From: Thalassotalea atypica
GTDB lineage: Bacteria; Pseudomonadota; Gammaproteobacteria; Enterobacterales; Alteromonadaceae
DNA: 64,000 bases
Assembly (NCBI RefSeq): GCF_030295975.1
Contig: NZ_AP027364.1
Span: 3,844,001 to 3,908,000 of the forward strand
Direction: 5' to 3'
Shown: positions 27,134 to 35,370 of the stretch, one piece after another
How the letters are laid out: every line of letters starts with the position of its first letter
Numbering within the stretch: the first letter of the stretch is position 1
Notes under the pieces: generated by a model
Databases searched by the model: none
What the model was told of the DNA's origin: nothing
Seen by the model: the letters and a program-made list of their open reading frames with translations, nothing else
Translations under genes and position numbers: made by a program

Positions 27134-30034
27134 ATGCAATTTTTCCCCGGCCAACGTTGGATCAGTGACAGTGAATCAGATCAAGGACTTGGTACCGTAA
27201 CCAATGTGGAAAATCGTTTTGTTACGATCATATATACCGCCACGGGAGATTCTAGAAAATACGCCATAGCCAATGCTCCACTAACACGCGTGGTTTTCAA
27301 TATCGGTGACGTAATCCCTAGCCATGAAGGCTGGCAATTACAAGTTGAAGAAATTGATGACAGCGAAGCCATCATCACCTATCACGGTACTCGTGCAGAC
27401 AACGGTGAAAAAACCACACTCAAAGAAGTAATGATCGATCATTTCATCAAGTTCAATAAGCCACATGACCGACTCATTAACGGCCAAGTGGATAGATTAG
27501 ATTGGTTCCGTTTGCGCAAAGACAGCTTGCAACATCAATTCGAGCAACAACAATCTCCACTTGTTGGTTTAAGTGGTGGTCGTGTCAGCCTGATACCTCA
27601 TCAGCTATACATTGCTGAAGAAGTGGGCTCTCGATTTGCACCTCGTGTGCTTTTAGCGGACGAAGTAGGGTTAGGTAAGACCATTGAGGCAGGTTTAATC
27701 ATTCATCAGCAACTGGTGACAGGTCGAGCACAACGCATTCTAATCATTGTACCTGAATCACTGATGCACCAATGGCTAGTTGAAATGCTGCGCAGATTTA
27801 ACCTCAAGTTTAGCATTTATGACGCTGAGCGCTGCCAAGAGAGTACTAGTGAAAATCCATTCAGCGACGAACAACTGGTGTTAGTGAACTTAAACTTTGT
27901 TGCTGACAACCCTGATTGGTATGAATCAATGATCAGCGAAGATTGGGATTTAATGGTGGTTGATGAAGCCCATCACCTTAATTGGTCTCAAGAAGCCCCA
28001 AGTGTTGAATATTTATGTATAGAGCAGTTGGCACAAGTGATACCTGGGGTATTATTATTAACGGCAACTCCTGATCAACTAGGCCATGAAAGTCACTTTG
28101 CTCGCTTAAGACTGCTAGACCCTGATCGTTTCTTTGACTACCAGGCATTTATCGAAGAAGAGCAACACTACACGGCAGTGGCAGATACCGCCAATACCTT
28201 AGTGGAAGGTAATAGTTTGACCACAGCACAAGCTGAAACATTACAAGAATTATTAAAAGAAACAGACATCACTACACTGCTGACTGAATTGAGCGCAGGA
28301 GACGAGCAGAGCCAAGCACATGCAAAACAGCAATTGTTAAATCAACTGCTCGATCGTCACGGCACAGGTCGCATTCTGTTTAGAAACTCTCGCAATACAA
28401 TAAAAGGTTTCCCAGAGCGTATCGCGATGCCAGTAGCACTTAAGCTACCTGAGCAATACGATAACTGCATCAATGATTTACTCGTTGATCATGACCTTGA
28501 ATCCTTAAAAGCTCTAAAACAAACCGCGTTTTTTCATACTCCTGAACAATTGTATGCCTTGGATAATCATGACGCATGGCATAGCTTTGATCCACGTGTA
28601 GACTACCTAATTGAGCTTTTAAGAGAGCACCGTGACGAGAAAATTTTAGTTATCTGTGCCCACGCACAAACCGCCATTGACTTAGAAGAAGCACTACGCA
28701 CCAAAGAAGGAATGCGAGCTGCGGTATTCCACGAAGGCCTATCTATTTTTGAGCGTGACCGCGCCGCTGCGTATTTTGCACAAGATGAAGACAGTGCCCA
28801 AGTATTACTATGTTCTGAAATTGGCAGCGAAGGTCGTAACTTCCAGTTTGCTCATCACATGGTGTTGTTTGATTTACCGACCAACCCTGATTTACTTGAA
28901 CAGCGTATTGGTCGACTTGATCGTATAGGTCAAACACAAACGATTAAAATTCATATCCCTTATTTTAAAAACTCTGCGCAAGAATTGTTATTCAATTGGT
29001 ATCATCAATCACTTAATGCCTTTGAACACACGTGTATTACAGGTCGCACCGTGTTTGAACATGTTGGCGAGCAACTTCACAATATTATGCTTAGTCATGA
29101 CTTTACATCAGAGACAACCACACAACTCATCAATGACAGCCATCAACAGCATTTAGCAATCAAGGCAGAACTTGAATCAGGGCGAGACAAATTACTTGAA
29201 CTTAATTCAAGTGGCCAAGGTAGAGCGCACCAGATTGTTAAAGACATTGAAGCCCTTGATGATCAAACCACCTTGCCACAGTTTATGTTTCAAGTATTTG
29301 ACGTATTCGGAATTCAACAAGACGATAAAGCGGACAATGCCATTGCATTAAATCCAACCGAGCATATGCTAAACCCCAACTTCCCGCATTTGCCGGAAGA
29401 TGGCGCAACGGTAACCTTTAACCGTGATACGGCTTTGAGCTGCGAAAACTATCAATTGATGACATGGGATCATCCAATGGTACGTGGCGCTTTGGATTTA
29501 GTATTGTCTGATGAAATCGGAAATGCCAGTATCGGCTTATTGAAGAACCCAGCCCTGCCAGTAGGTACCTTCTTCTTAGAATGTATCTTTACTATTGAAG
29601 CAACGGCGCCATCAAACTTACAACTAGGACGTTATTTACCTACTACGCCAATTCGTATCCTCGTTGATAAGAGCGGGAATAATTTAGCGGATAAAGTGTC
29701 AGAGCCAGTACTTGAAAAACAGCTTCAGCCAGTGAAGAAACAAGTTGCATTACAACTCATTAAAGCGCTGAAAAGTGAAATACAGCCATTAGTGAATAAA
29801 GCAGAACAACATGCAGAAGTAAAAATCCCTGCTATTCAAAGTCATGCATTAGAAAATATGCACCATACCCTTGACGAAGAATATCAACGACTAGAAGCCT
29901 TGTCAGCGATCAACCCGAGTGTTCGGCAAGATGAACTCGACTTTATAAAACGCCAGCAACAAGAGCTCACACATTACATTGAAAAAGCACAACTGACGTT
30001 TGAGGCGACGCGTCTTATCGTTGTGACGCATTAA
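27134..30034 (+). CDS. rapA: RNA polymerase recycling ATPase RapA
   Basis: RapA is a Swi2/Snf2 ATPase that binds RNA polymerase and helps its recycling. With ATG 27134 (GGAG 10-13 bases before; 966 residues) the N-terminus FFPGQRWISDSESDQGLGTV aligns with E. coli RapA, while an in-frame TTG at 27119 has no support. Landmarks: two N-terminal Tudor-like domains, Walker A LADEVGLGKTIEAG, DEAH box VVDEAHHLNWS, LLTATPDQLG, and motif VI LEQRIGRLDRIGQ. It is followed after 16 bp by rluA, probably in one transcript. Confidence 0.97.
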   Translation: MQFFPGQRWISDSESDQGLGTVTNVENRFVTIIYTATGDSRKYAIANAPLTRVVFNIGDVIPSHEGWQLQVEEIDDSEAIITYHGTRADNGEKTTLKEVMIDHFIKFNKPHDRLINGQVDRLDWFRLRKDSLQHQFEQQQSPLVGLSGGRVSLIPHQLYIAEEVGSRFAPRVLLADEVGLGKTIEAGLIIHQQLVTGRAQRILIIVPESLMHQWLVEMLRRFNLKFSIYDAERCQESTSENPFSDEQLVLVNLNFVADNPDWYESMISEDWDLMVVDEAHHLNWSQEAPSVEYLCIEQLAQVIPGVLLLTATPDQLGHESHFARLRLLDPDRFFDYQAFIEEEQHYTAVADTANTLVEGNSLTTAQAETLQELLKETDITTLLTELSAGDEQSQAHAKQQLLNQLLDRHGTGRILFRNSRNTIKGFPERIAMPVALKLPEQYDNCINDLLVDHDLESLKALKQTAFFHTPEQLYALDNHDAWHSFDPRVDYLIELLREHRDEKILVICAHAQTAIDLEEALRTKEGMRAAVFHEGLSIFERDRAAAYFAQDEDSAQVLLCSEIGSEGRNFQFAHHMVLFDLPTNPDLLEQRIGRLDRIGQTQTIKIHIPYFKNSAQELLFNWYHQSLNAFEHTCITGRTVFEHVGEQLHNIMLSHDFTSETTTQLINDSHQQHLAIKAELESGRDKLLELNSSGQGRAHQIVKDIEALDDQTTLPQFMFQVFDVFGIQQDDKADNAIALNPTEHMLNPNFPHLPEDGATVTFNRDTALSCENYQLMTWDHPMVRGALDLVLSDEIGNASIGLLKNPALPVGTFFLECIFTIEATAPSNLQLGRYLPTTPIRILVDKSGNNLADKVSEPVLEKQLQPVKKQVALQLIKALKSEIQPLVNKAEQHAEVKIPAIQSHALENMHHTLDEEYQRLEALSAINPSVRQDELDFIKRQQQELTHYIEKAQLTFEATRLIVVTH

Positions 30035-30050
30035 ATTTAAGGAACCGAAT

Positions 30051-30719
30051 ATGGCTGCAAACCCTGACTTTATTTACCGCCCGCCAATGACGCCCTATCT
30101 TGATATCGTTTATCAAGATGATGATATTGTCGTGTTAAATAAAGGCAGTGGTTTACTCACGGTGCCAGGCCGATTGCCTGAACATCAAGATTGTTTACAA
30201 AATCGTGTGGCTCGCGTACTACCTACAGCAACCATAGTGCACCGCTTGGATATGGCAACATCTGGCTTATTATTGATGGCCTTAAATAAAGACGCTCACG
30301 TCGACATCAGTCGTCAATTCGAAAAAAGGCAAACTCAAAAAAGTTACCGCGCCCGTGTTTATGGCAAACTGGAATATTTGCAGGGTGAAATTAACTTACC
30401 ATTAATTTGCGATTGGCCCAACCGACCAAAGCAGAAAGTCGACCATGAACATGGGAAGTCATCAAAAACACTGTACAAGTTGCTTCAACAGGATGACGAC
30501 AGCGCTTTAGTAGAGCTAATCCCTATTACCGGTCGCTCCCATCAACTTAGAGTACATATGCTGGCGTTGGGCCACCCGATTTTGGGTGATCGGCTTTATG
30601 CCCATGAAAAAGCATTAACCCAATCAGAACGACTACAATTACATGCCCTATCTCTGACAATTTCTCATCCACGAACAAAACAAAGCATATCCTTTAAGGC
30701 GCCTTGTCCTTTTACGTAA
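30051..30719 (+). CDS. rluA: Dual-specificity 23S rRNA / tRNA pseudouridine synthase RluA
   Basis: RluA modifies U746 of 23S rRNA and U32 of several tRNAs. The 222-residue protein has the catalytic motif HRLDMATSGLL (Asp67) and ends the core with PITGRSHQLRVHMLALGHPILGDRLY. The conserved LICDWPNRPKQKV marks the RluA subgroup and separates it from RluC and RluD. The gene lies 16 bp after rapA, an order found widely in gammaproteobacteria. Confidence 0.95.
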   Translation: MAANPDFIYRPPMTPYLDIVYQDDDIVVLNKGSGLLTVPGRLPEHQDCLQNRVARVLPTATIVHRLDMATSGLLLMALNKDAHVDISRQFEKRQTQKSYRARVYGKLEYLQGEINLPLICDWPNRPKQKVDHEHGKSSKTLYKLLQQDDDSALVELIPITGRSHQLRVHMLALGHPILGDRLYAHEKALTQSERLQLHALSLTISHPRTKQSISFKAPCPFT

Positions 30720-30882
30720 TATTTAAGACATTGAATAAACTACTCAAATACACATGACCAACAAAAAAACATAAAGCTTTAGTTAATTTGGCCGCTACAA
30801 TATTGAGTCCTTTAATGATGCAGTCGCGGTCTCTTTGCATTAGAATGAAAGCGCCTTGTCGTTTAAAGCCGGAGAAAGTTCA

Positions 30883-31848
30883 TTGCGTTTAAGCCAACTT
30901 TTTTTTTCAATTATTGTTTTCTTTTTCAGTGAAATGGGCCTTGCACAAGAAAAGAGCGAAATTGCCGGCGAAAAAACATTACAACTTAATCCCAAAGAAA
31001 ATCAAACCGTCAATGAAAACAATCCGGAGTCAACAGATACCGAGCCCGCCGAAAATGATAATGAGTCGAAAGAGTCAACTCAACCTTTAACCATTCTAGC
31101 GCCTACATCTGAGCAAAGCATTTATCAGTCAGATTTAGAAAAATATGTCCGTAAAGGCATTTTAAAACCGATGATGGTAGGAACGGAAGATTTCATTACT
31201 TTGACGCAAAAAGATTTACACGCAACAGATAAAGGGGTGATGATATTGCTCCCAGAATGGCAACAAGTGGCAACTAGTCCAAAGGCGATTAACTATTTGC
31301 GCCAACATCTGCCAACACAAGGTTGGACAACTATCGTATTACAGCCCTTAGACAAACCAGCGACCTACCCATCACAAACTGAAAATGCAAACACCCGTGC
31401 AGCAGAAAACCAAGAGGCGTTACAAGCATATCAAGAGGCTCTCATTCCTAAAATGAAAGCCGTGTTTGATGAAGCAGCACAGTATCCGGGCATCTTCGTT
31501 GTCATTGCGGAAGGAAACAACGCGGCCAATGTATTAAATCTATTTGAGCAACAACAGCTGCCCTTGCCCAATGCTTTTGTCATGCTTAGCGCTCACATGT
31601 TAACCGAACAAGGCAATATTTCTCTCGCAACACAAGTGTCTGAAACTGAACTGCCTATCTTGGATTTATACTTAAAGAAAGATACTCAGTGGGTAGAACA
31701 CTTCGCTAAAATTAGAAAACAATACGCCGCTAAAGAAATGAAAATCTACTATCGTCAGCGACAACTTAACAATTTTGCCCCAAGCTATTACCCAGAAAAA
31801 GACTTAAGCAGAGCAATAAAGGGGTGGTTAACGGCCATTGGTTGGTAG
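30883..31848 (+). CDS. DUF3530 family protein, secreted (TTG start)
   Basis: I recognise DUF3530 from the core (KGVMILLPEWQQVATSP, NYLRQHLPTQGWTTIVLQPL, FVVIAEGNNAANVL). The fold resembles alpha/beta hydrolases, but the usual Ser elbow is replaced by AEGNNAAN, so catalysis is doubtful. TTG 30883 is chosen: GGAG lies eight bases before it and translation then begins with a signal peptide ending at GLAQ. A linker rich in Glu, Asn and Thr follows (about 22-75). The function of the family is unknown. In-frame sequence after the stop is described separately. Confidence 0.8.
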   Translation: MRLSQLFFSIIVFFFSEMGLAQEKSEIAGEKTLQLNPKENQTVNENNPESTDTEPAENDNESKESTQPLTILAPTSEQSIYQSDLEKYVRKGILKPMMVGTEDFITLTQKDLHATDKGVMILLPEWQQVATSPKAINYLRQHLPTQGWTTIVLQPLDKPATYPSQTENANTRAAENQEALQAYQEALIPKMKAVFDEAAQYPGIFVVIAEGNNAANVLNLFEQQQLPLPNAFVMLSAHMLTEQGNISLATQVSETELPILDLYLKKDTQWVEHFAKIRKQYAAKEMKIYYRQRQLNNFAPSYYPEKDLSRAIKGWLTAIGW

Positions 31849-31986
31849 TTGATACTACAAAGCTATTTCACACATTATGAAATGGCCCTGATTGATGAAC
31901 GAGCCCCAGAACAAAACAAACATGCGCTAATTGATCACTTAGGTGAATTACAATCTGATAGAGAGGTCGCTGAAGATTTCTATTAG
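31849..31986 (+). pseudogene. Gene-like remnant in frame after the DUF3530 stop
   Basis: Forty-five sense codons stay open directly after the TAG stop of the previous gene and in the same frame. They include ALIDERAPEQNKHALIDH and GELQSDREVAEDFY, then TAG, then SLLKKKIC and another TAG. The composition reads like a real protein, and the internal TAG sits where CAG would continue DFYQSLLKKK. It may be the tail of a decayed gene. I do not recognise the family, and chance cannot be excluded. Confidence 0.25.
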
Positions 31987-32080
31987 TCACTACTAAAAAA
32001 GAAAATCTGCTAGCTCAGAAAGCCGATACAACATCAACACTCACATCGGCGATCAAGGGATATTCGAATTAATCAGATAA

Positions 32081-32629
32081 CTAATTCAAATCGCCATCTT
32101 TCCAGTATTTTGTGCCTTGCAATGTTGCTTGTAGTGCTAGGCCATTTTCAGTCATCTGGTATACTTCAACACCTTCAACAATGGTTGCGGCTTTGCTTGT
32201 TTCGCCCCCTTTTTTTCCTGACTTAGCGGCAGCATCAGCTTGTCCTGAAAAGTCCCAGCCGTGTTCTACAAAATTTTCCAGTGCCTCCTCAGTATAAAAA
32301 ATAAATACCGCACTAAAATCTTTTACCCCTAAGCCAATACCAACACCTGCACTGACCATTTGCATGTAGGTTTCTTTTCCAGTTTCATTGTTCTTTACAA
32401 TGCCACTACCGTTACCTGCGGAAAGAAAAATAATATTGACACCAATATTAGAAAACGTCGCATAACCAACGGCTTTTTCAATTTTCTTTTTCGCCCGCGG
32501 CTCTTCCTTGTATAAACGTGTCAGTATTTTTTGACGCATTTCCCGAATATCATTGCGGTCTTCTTCAGCACCAGCGATTACACTGCTAGGTAGTAACATT
32601 ACAAACAAAAATACAATCAATTTTTTCAT
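32081..32629 (-). CDS. SYLF/Ysc84-domain lipid-binding protein, secreted
   Basis: The 182-residue protein has a signal peptide (KKLIVFLFVMLLPSSVIA) and a SYLF domain from about residue 45: KAVGYATFSNIGVN, GNGSGIV, then SAGVGIGLGVKDFSAVFIF. SYLF domains bind phosphoinositides in eukaryotes; bacterial members are envelope proteins of unclear role. ATG 32629 is chosen over an in-frame start at 32680 because it gives the signal peptide directly. It is the last gene of amgK-murU-djlA-SYLF, 56 bp after djlA. Confidence 0.85.
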   Translation of the reverse strand: MKKLIVFLFVMLLPSSVIAGAEEDRNDIREMRQKILTRLYKEEPRAKKKIEKAVGYATFSNIGVNIIFLSAGNGSGIVKNNETGKETYMQMVSAGVGIGLGVKDFSAVFIFYTEEALENFVEHGWDFSGQADAAAKSGKKGGETSKAATIVEGVEVYQMTENGLALQATLQGTKYWKDGDLN

Positions 32630-32685
32630 TCTAAATTCTCTTTTGAGCCAAAGGCAGCTAGTTTTAGTTAAGTTATTCAATCAGT

Positions 32686-33498
32686 TTAGTCTTTATTGTG
32701 ATATTTCGATACTAAGTCATAAGCGGCTTGCACGTCTTGTGTTTTTTGCTTTGCTGATTCCATCATTTCTGGCGGTAATCCTTTTGCAATAAGTTTGTCA
32801 GGGTGATGTTGTGACATCAGCTTTTTATAAGCTTTCTTAATATCTTTTATCGACATATCAGGGCTTACCCCCAGAGCTTTATATGCATGATTAAGTTGCG
32901 CTTTCTCATTGGCAGGGTTAGCGTGCTGACCAGCGCCTGATTGACGATTAAACGCCTCTCCAGCCATGATCATTTCTAAAAGTTTGTCTAAATCTCTACT
33001 TGAAAAACCCAACCCTTGAGCAATTTCATGCAAAACTTTACGTTCTACGGGATCTAGCTGACCGTCAGCAAAAGCAATCTGCACTTGAATTTCAAGAAAC
33101 ATTAAAATTAAATCATAACGGGCACCACACGACTTCCTAAACTTCGCTAAACGATCTTTTAATGGAAACCCTGCAGCTTTTCCCTCTCTAAATGCCTCTT
33201 GTGCTTGCTCGCGCAATTCGCCTTTTAGCTTAAGTTTATCCATGTAGGCACTAGCAAAGGCGATTTCATGCTCTGTCACTCGCCCTTTGGCTTTAGCAAG
33301 ATGTCCCATCACAGAAAAAGTAGTATAGAAAAATGTCGCTTGACGACTTTGTTCACCGTCTGCGTTGAATTTATCAAAATCATAACCACGGCTTTTATCA
33401 AATTTATGACCAAGCCAAACGCCTAACAAGGCACCGAATATATTTTTGCTCAACATAAACCCGAACAAGAAGCCCAGAACCTTACCCCAAATTTGCAT
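32686..33498 (-). CDS. djlA: DnaJ-like membrane co-chaperone DjlA
   Basis: DjlA is anchored in the inner membrane and stimulates DnaK. The 270-residue protein has an N-terminal membrane segment with Gly-rich packing (GKVLGFLFGFMLSKNIFGALLG) and a central TerB-like helical domain (about 50-170). A linker leads to a C-terminal J-domain with HPD in KLMSQHHPDKL. It lies 6 bp after murU in the amgK operon, a frequent gammaproteobacterial arrangement near lptD. Confidence 0.95.
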   Translation of the reverse strand: MQIWGKVLGFLFGFMLSKNIFGALLGVWLGHKFDKSRGYDFDKFNADGEQSRQATFFYTTFSVMGHLAKAKGRVTEHEIAFASAYMDKLKLKGELREQAQEAFREGKAAGFPLKDRLAKFRKSCGARYDLILMFLEIQVQIAFADGQLDPVERKVLHEIAQGLGFSSRDLDKLLEMIMAGEAFNRQSGAGQHANPANEKAQLNHAYKALGVSPDMSIKDIKKAYKKLMSQHHPDKLIAKGLPPEMMESAKQKTQDVQAAYDLVSKYHNKD

Positions 33499-33504
33499 GA
33501 CTTA

Positions 33505-34203
33505 TTATTTTCCTGATACTTGAAATGATAAAATATGTGCTTCTAATTGTTGTAACCGCTGAGGCGTACCAACGTCTACCCATAACCCCGATAACAGAGA
33601 GGCGCCAATCTGTTCTTTGTCGGCAGCAGCACGTAAAAGTGGTGCTAATTTTTCAAAATTATCACCAATAACATGATTAAAAAAGGAGCTGCGATAAAGA
33701 GCTAGACCACTGAATGTCCACATGGTTTCTGACTGATTAACTAAAATACCATTATTGATACCAAAATCCCCCTTTCGGTTATGTTCAGGGTTTTCAGTCA
33801 ACCACAAATGGGCAAGTTGATGCTTTGGAAGTTGAGGTATTGTCGAGAAATCATACTCAAAATAGGTGTCGCCATTAATCACCAAAAATGGCGACTCACT
33901 GTTGTTTTGTGCAAGCAGATGTAGCGCTTTTTTTATCCCACCTGCGGTCTCAAGTGCGCCATTAGATTCAGCGCTATAGGTTATTTTGACATTCCACGCG
34001 CTACCGTCACCCAGCGTATCAACAATTTGTTGTCCCAGCCACGCATGATTAATGACAATATCCGTGATACCAATACGAGCCAACTTTTCAATGTGATAAA
34101 CAATTAAAGGTTTACCGGCAACTGATAATAATGGCTTAGGACAGCTATCAGTTAACGGTCTCATCCGCTCACCACGACCTGCGGCAAGGATCATTGCTCT
34201 CAT
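33505..34203 (-). CDS. murU: N-acetylmuramate-1-phosphate uridylyltransferase MurU
   Basis: MurU makes UDP-MurNAc from MurNAc-1-phosphate and UTP in the peptidoglycan recycling route found in Pseudomonas. The 232-residue protein starts with the nucleotidyltransferase motif MILAAGRGERMRPLTDSCPKPLL and has VINGDTYFEYD for the metal-binding Asp. The C-terminus contains GLWVDVGTPQRL. It overlaps amgK by 4 bp (ATGA), which pairs it with the kinase that makes its substrate and supports MurU over a generic sugar nucleotidyltransferase. Confidence 0.92.
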   Translation of the reverse strand: MRAMILAAGRGERMRPLTDSCPKPLLSVAGKPLIVYHIEKLARIGITDIVINHAWLGQQIVDTLGDGSAWNVKITYSAESNGALETAGGIKKALHLLAQNNSESPFLVINGDTYFEYDFSTIPQLPKHQLAHLWLTENPEHNRKGDFGINNGILVNQSETMWTFSGLALYRSSFFNHVIGDNFEKLAPLLRAAADKEQIGASLLSGLWVDVGTPQRLQQLEAHILSFQVSGK

Positions 34204-35204
34204 TGTTTTTGCTCCAATGAAGGAATGACAATATCGCGGACCACTTCATGCAAATATGACAGCTCACCATAGTGAGCACTTACATCTTTAATATAACATA
34301 ATGTCAGTGGAATATCTGATAGATAACCTGGCTTATTATCTCTTAAGTATAAACGTGCAAAAATACCAGCAGCCTTAATATGACGCTGCAATCCCATCAG
34401 ATCAAACCAACGATGCCAAGTTGATTGTGATACACCGCACGCAAGATCTGTGCTGGTGATATGATGCTCAATAAAGTGCTCCAGCAGTGGGTAAATTTTT
34501 TCATCGGGCCATCTAACGTAACAATCACGGAGTAATGACACCACGTCATAAGTTATTGGCCCCTTCACCGCATCTTGAAAGTCAATAACGGCTAGTTCAT
34601 TGTCATGTTCGAGCATAATATTGCGACTATGAAAATCTCTGTGCATCACCACTTGTGGCTGTTCCAGTGCGTTATCAATTAACACGTCAAAACAGGCTTG
34701 CAGCTTTTCGAGGTCTATAGTTTTTATATCTAGATGATGATGCAACAGCCACTGTGAAAATATATTAAGTTCTAACTGTACAAAATCGCGATCAAAAACA
34801 GGGAATCTATATGCTGTAGAATCCTGGACAGTCGCTATCTTCGGAATAATAGCCATGGCACGTTTGTAATACTGTGCCATAGAATCCAAGGTCAACTTAT
34901 CGGCAAGCAAAGTATTGCCCAAGTCAGTTAGGCAAAAAAAGCCTTGTTCTTCATCTTGGTCAATAATTTGCGGTACTTTGATACCTTGAGACAAAAGGCA
35001 AGCTTGAATATGAGTAAACGCTAAGTTGTTGCATTTATCTTTGGGCGAGTCCACGGCAATCACTGATTGCCCGCCACTCGTGCTAAAACGAAAATACTGA
35101 CGAAACCCTGCATCACCAGTCAAAGACTCGAGTATGATTTGTTCAGTATCAGTTACAGCAGATAACCACTTAGTTAATGCTTTTCGTCGATTATCTTGGC
35201 TCAA
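34200..35204 (-). CDS. amgK: MurNAc/GlcNAc anomeric kinase AmgK
   Basis: AmgK phosphorylates MurNAc and GlcNAc at the anomeric position, bypassing de novo UDP-MurNAc synthesis and so giving fosfomycin tolerance in pseudomonads. The 334-residue protein has the aminoglycoside-phosphotransferase fold: VMHRDFHSRNIML catalytic loop and AVIDFQDAVKGPITYDVVSLLRD metal site. It is divergent from lptD and starts a unit with murU, djlA and the SYLF gene. Specificity is inferred from the murU pairing. Confidence 0.92.
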   Translation of the reverse strand: MSQDNRRKALTKWLSAVTDTEQIILESLTGDAGFRQYFRFSTSGGQSVIAVDSPKDKCNNLAFTHIQACLLSQGIKVPQIIDQDEEQGFFCLTDLGNTLLADKLTLDSMAQYYKRAMAIIPKIATVQDSTAYRFPVFDRDFVQLELNIFSQWLLHHHLDIKTIDLEKLQACFDVLIDNALEQPQVVMHRDFHSRNIMLEHDNELAVIDFQDAVKGPITYDVVSLLRDCYVRWPDEKIYPLLEHFIEHHITSTDLACGVSQSTWHRWFDLMGLQRHIKAAGIFARLYLRDNKPGYLSDIPLTLCYIKDVSAHYGELSYLHEVVRDIVIPSLEQKQ

Positions 35205-35370
35205 ATGCGTCCCTCTTACTTAGTAAAACTGCCAATTAATCTAATTAGCGAGATAAATAAAAATTGCTATATTATAACGAGTTTTAACAGTAGAATACTG
35301 ATCTTATCATGCAAATAAATACCACTTTTATCCAATAGTGTTAACTAACGCCATTTTTAACGGAACATAA

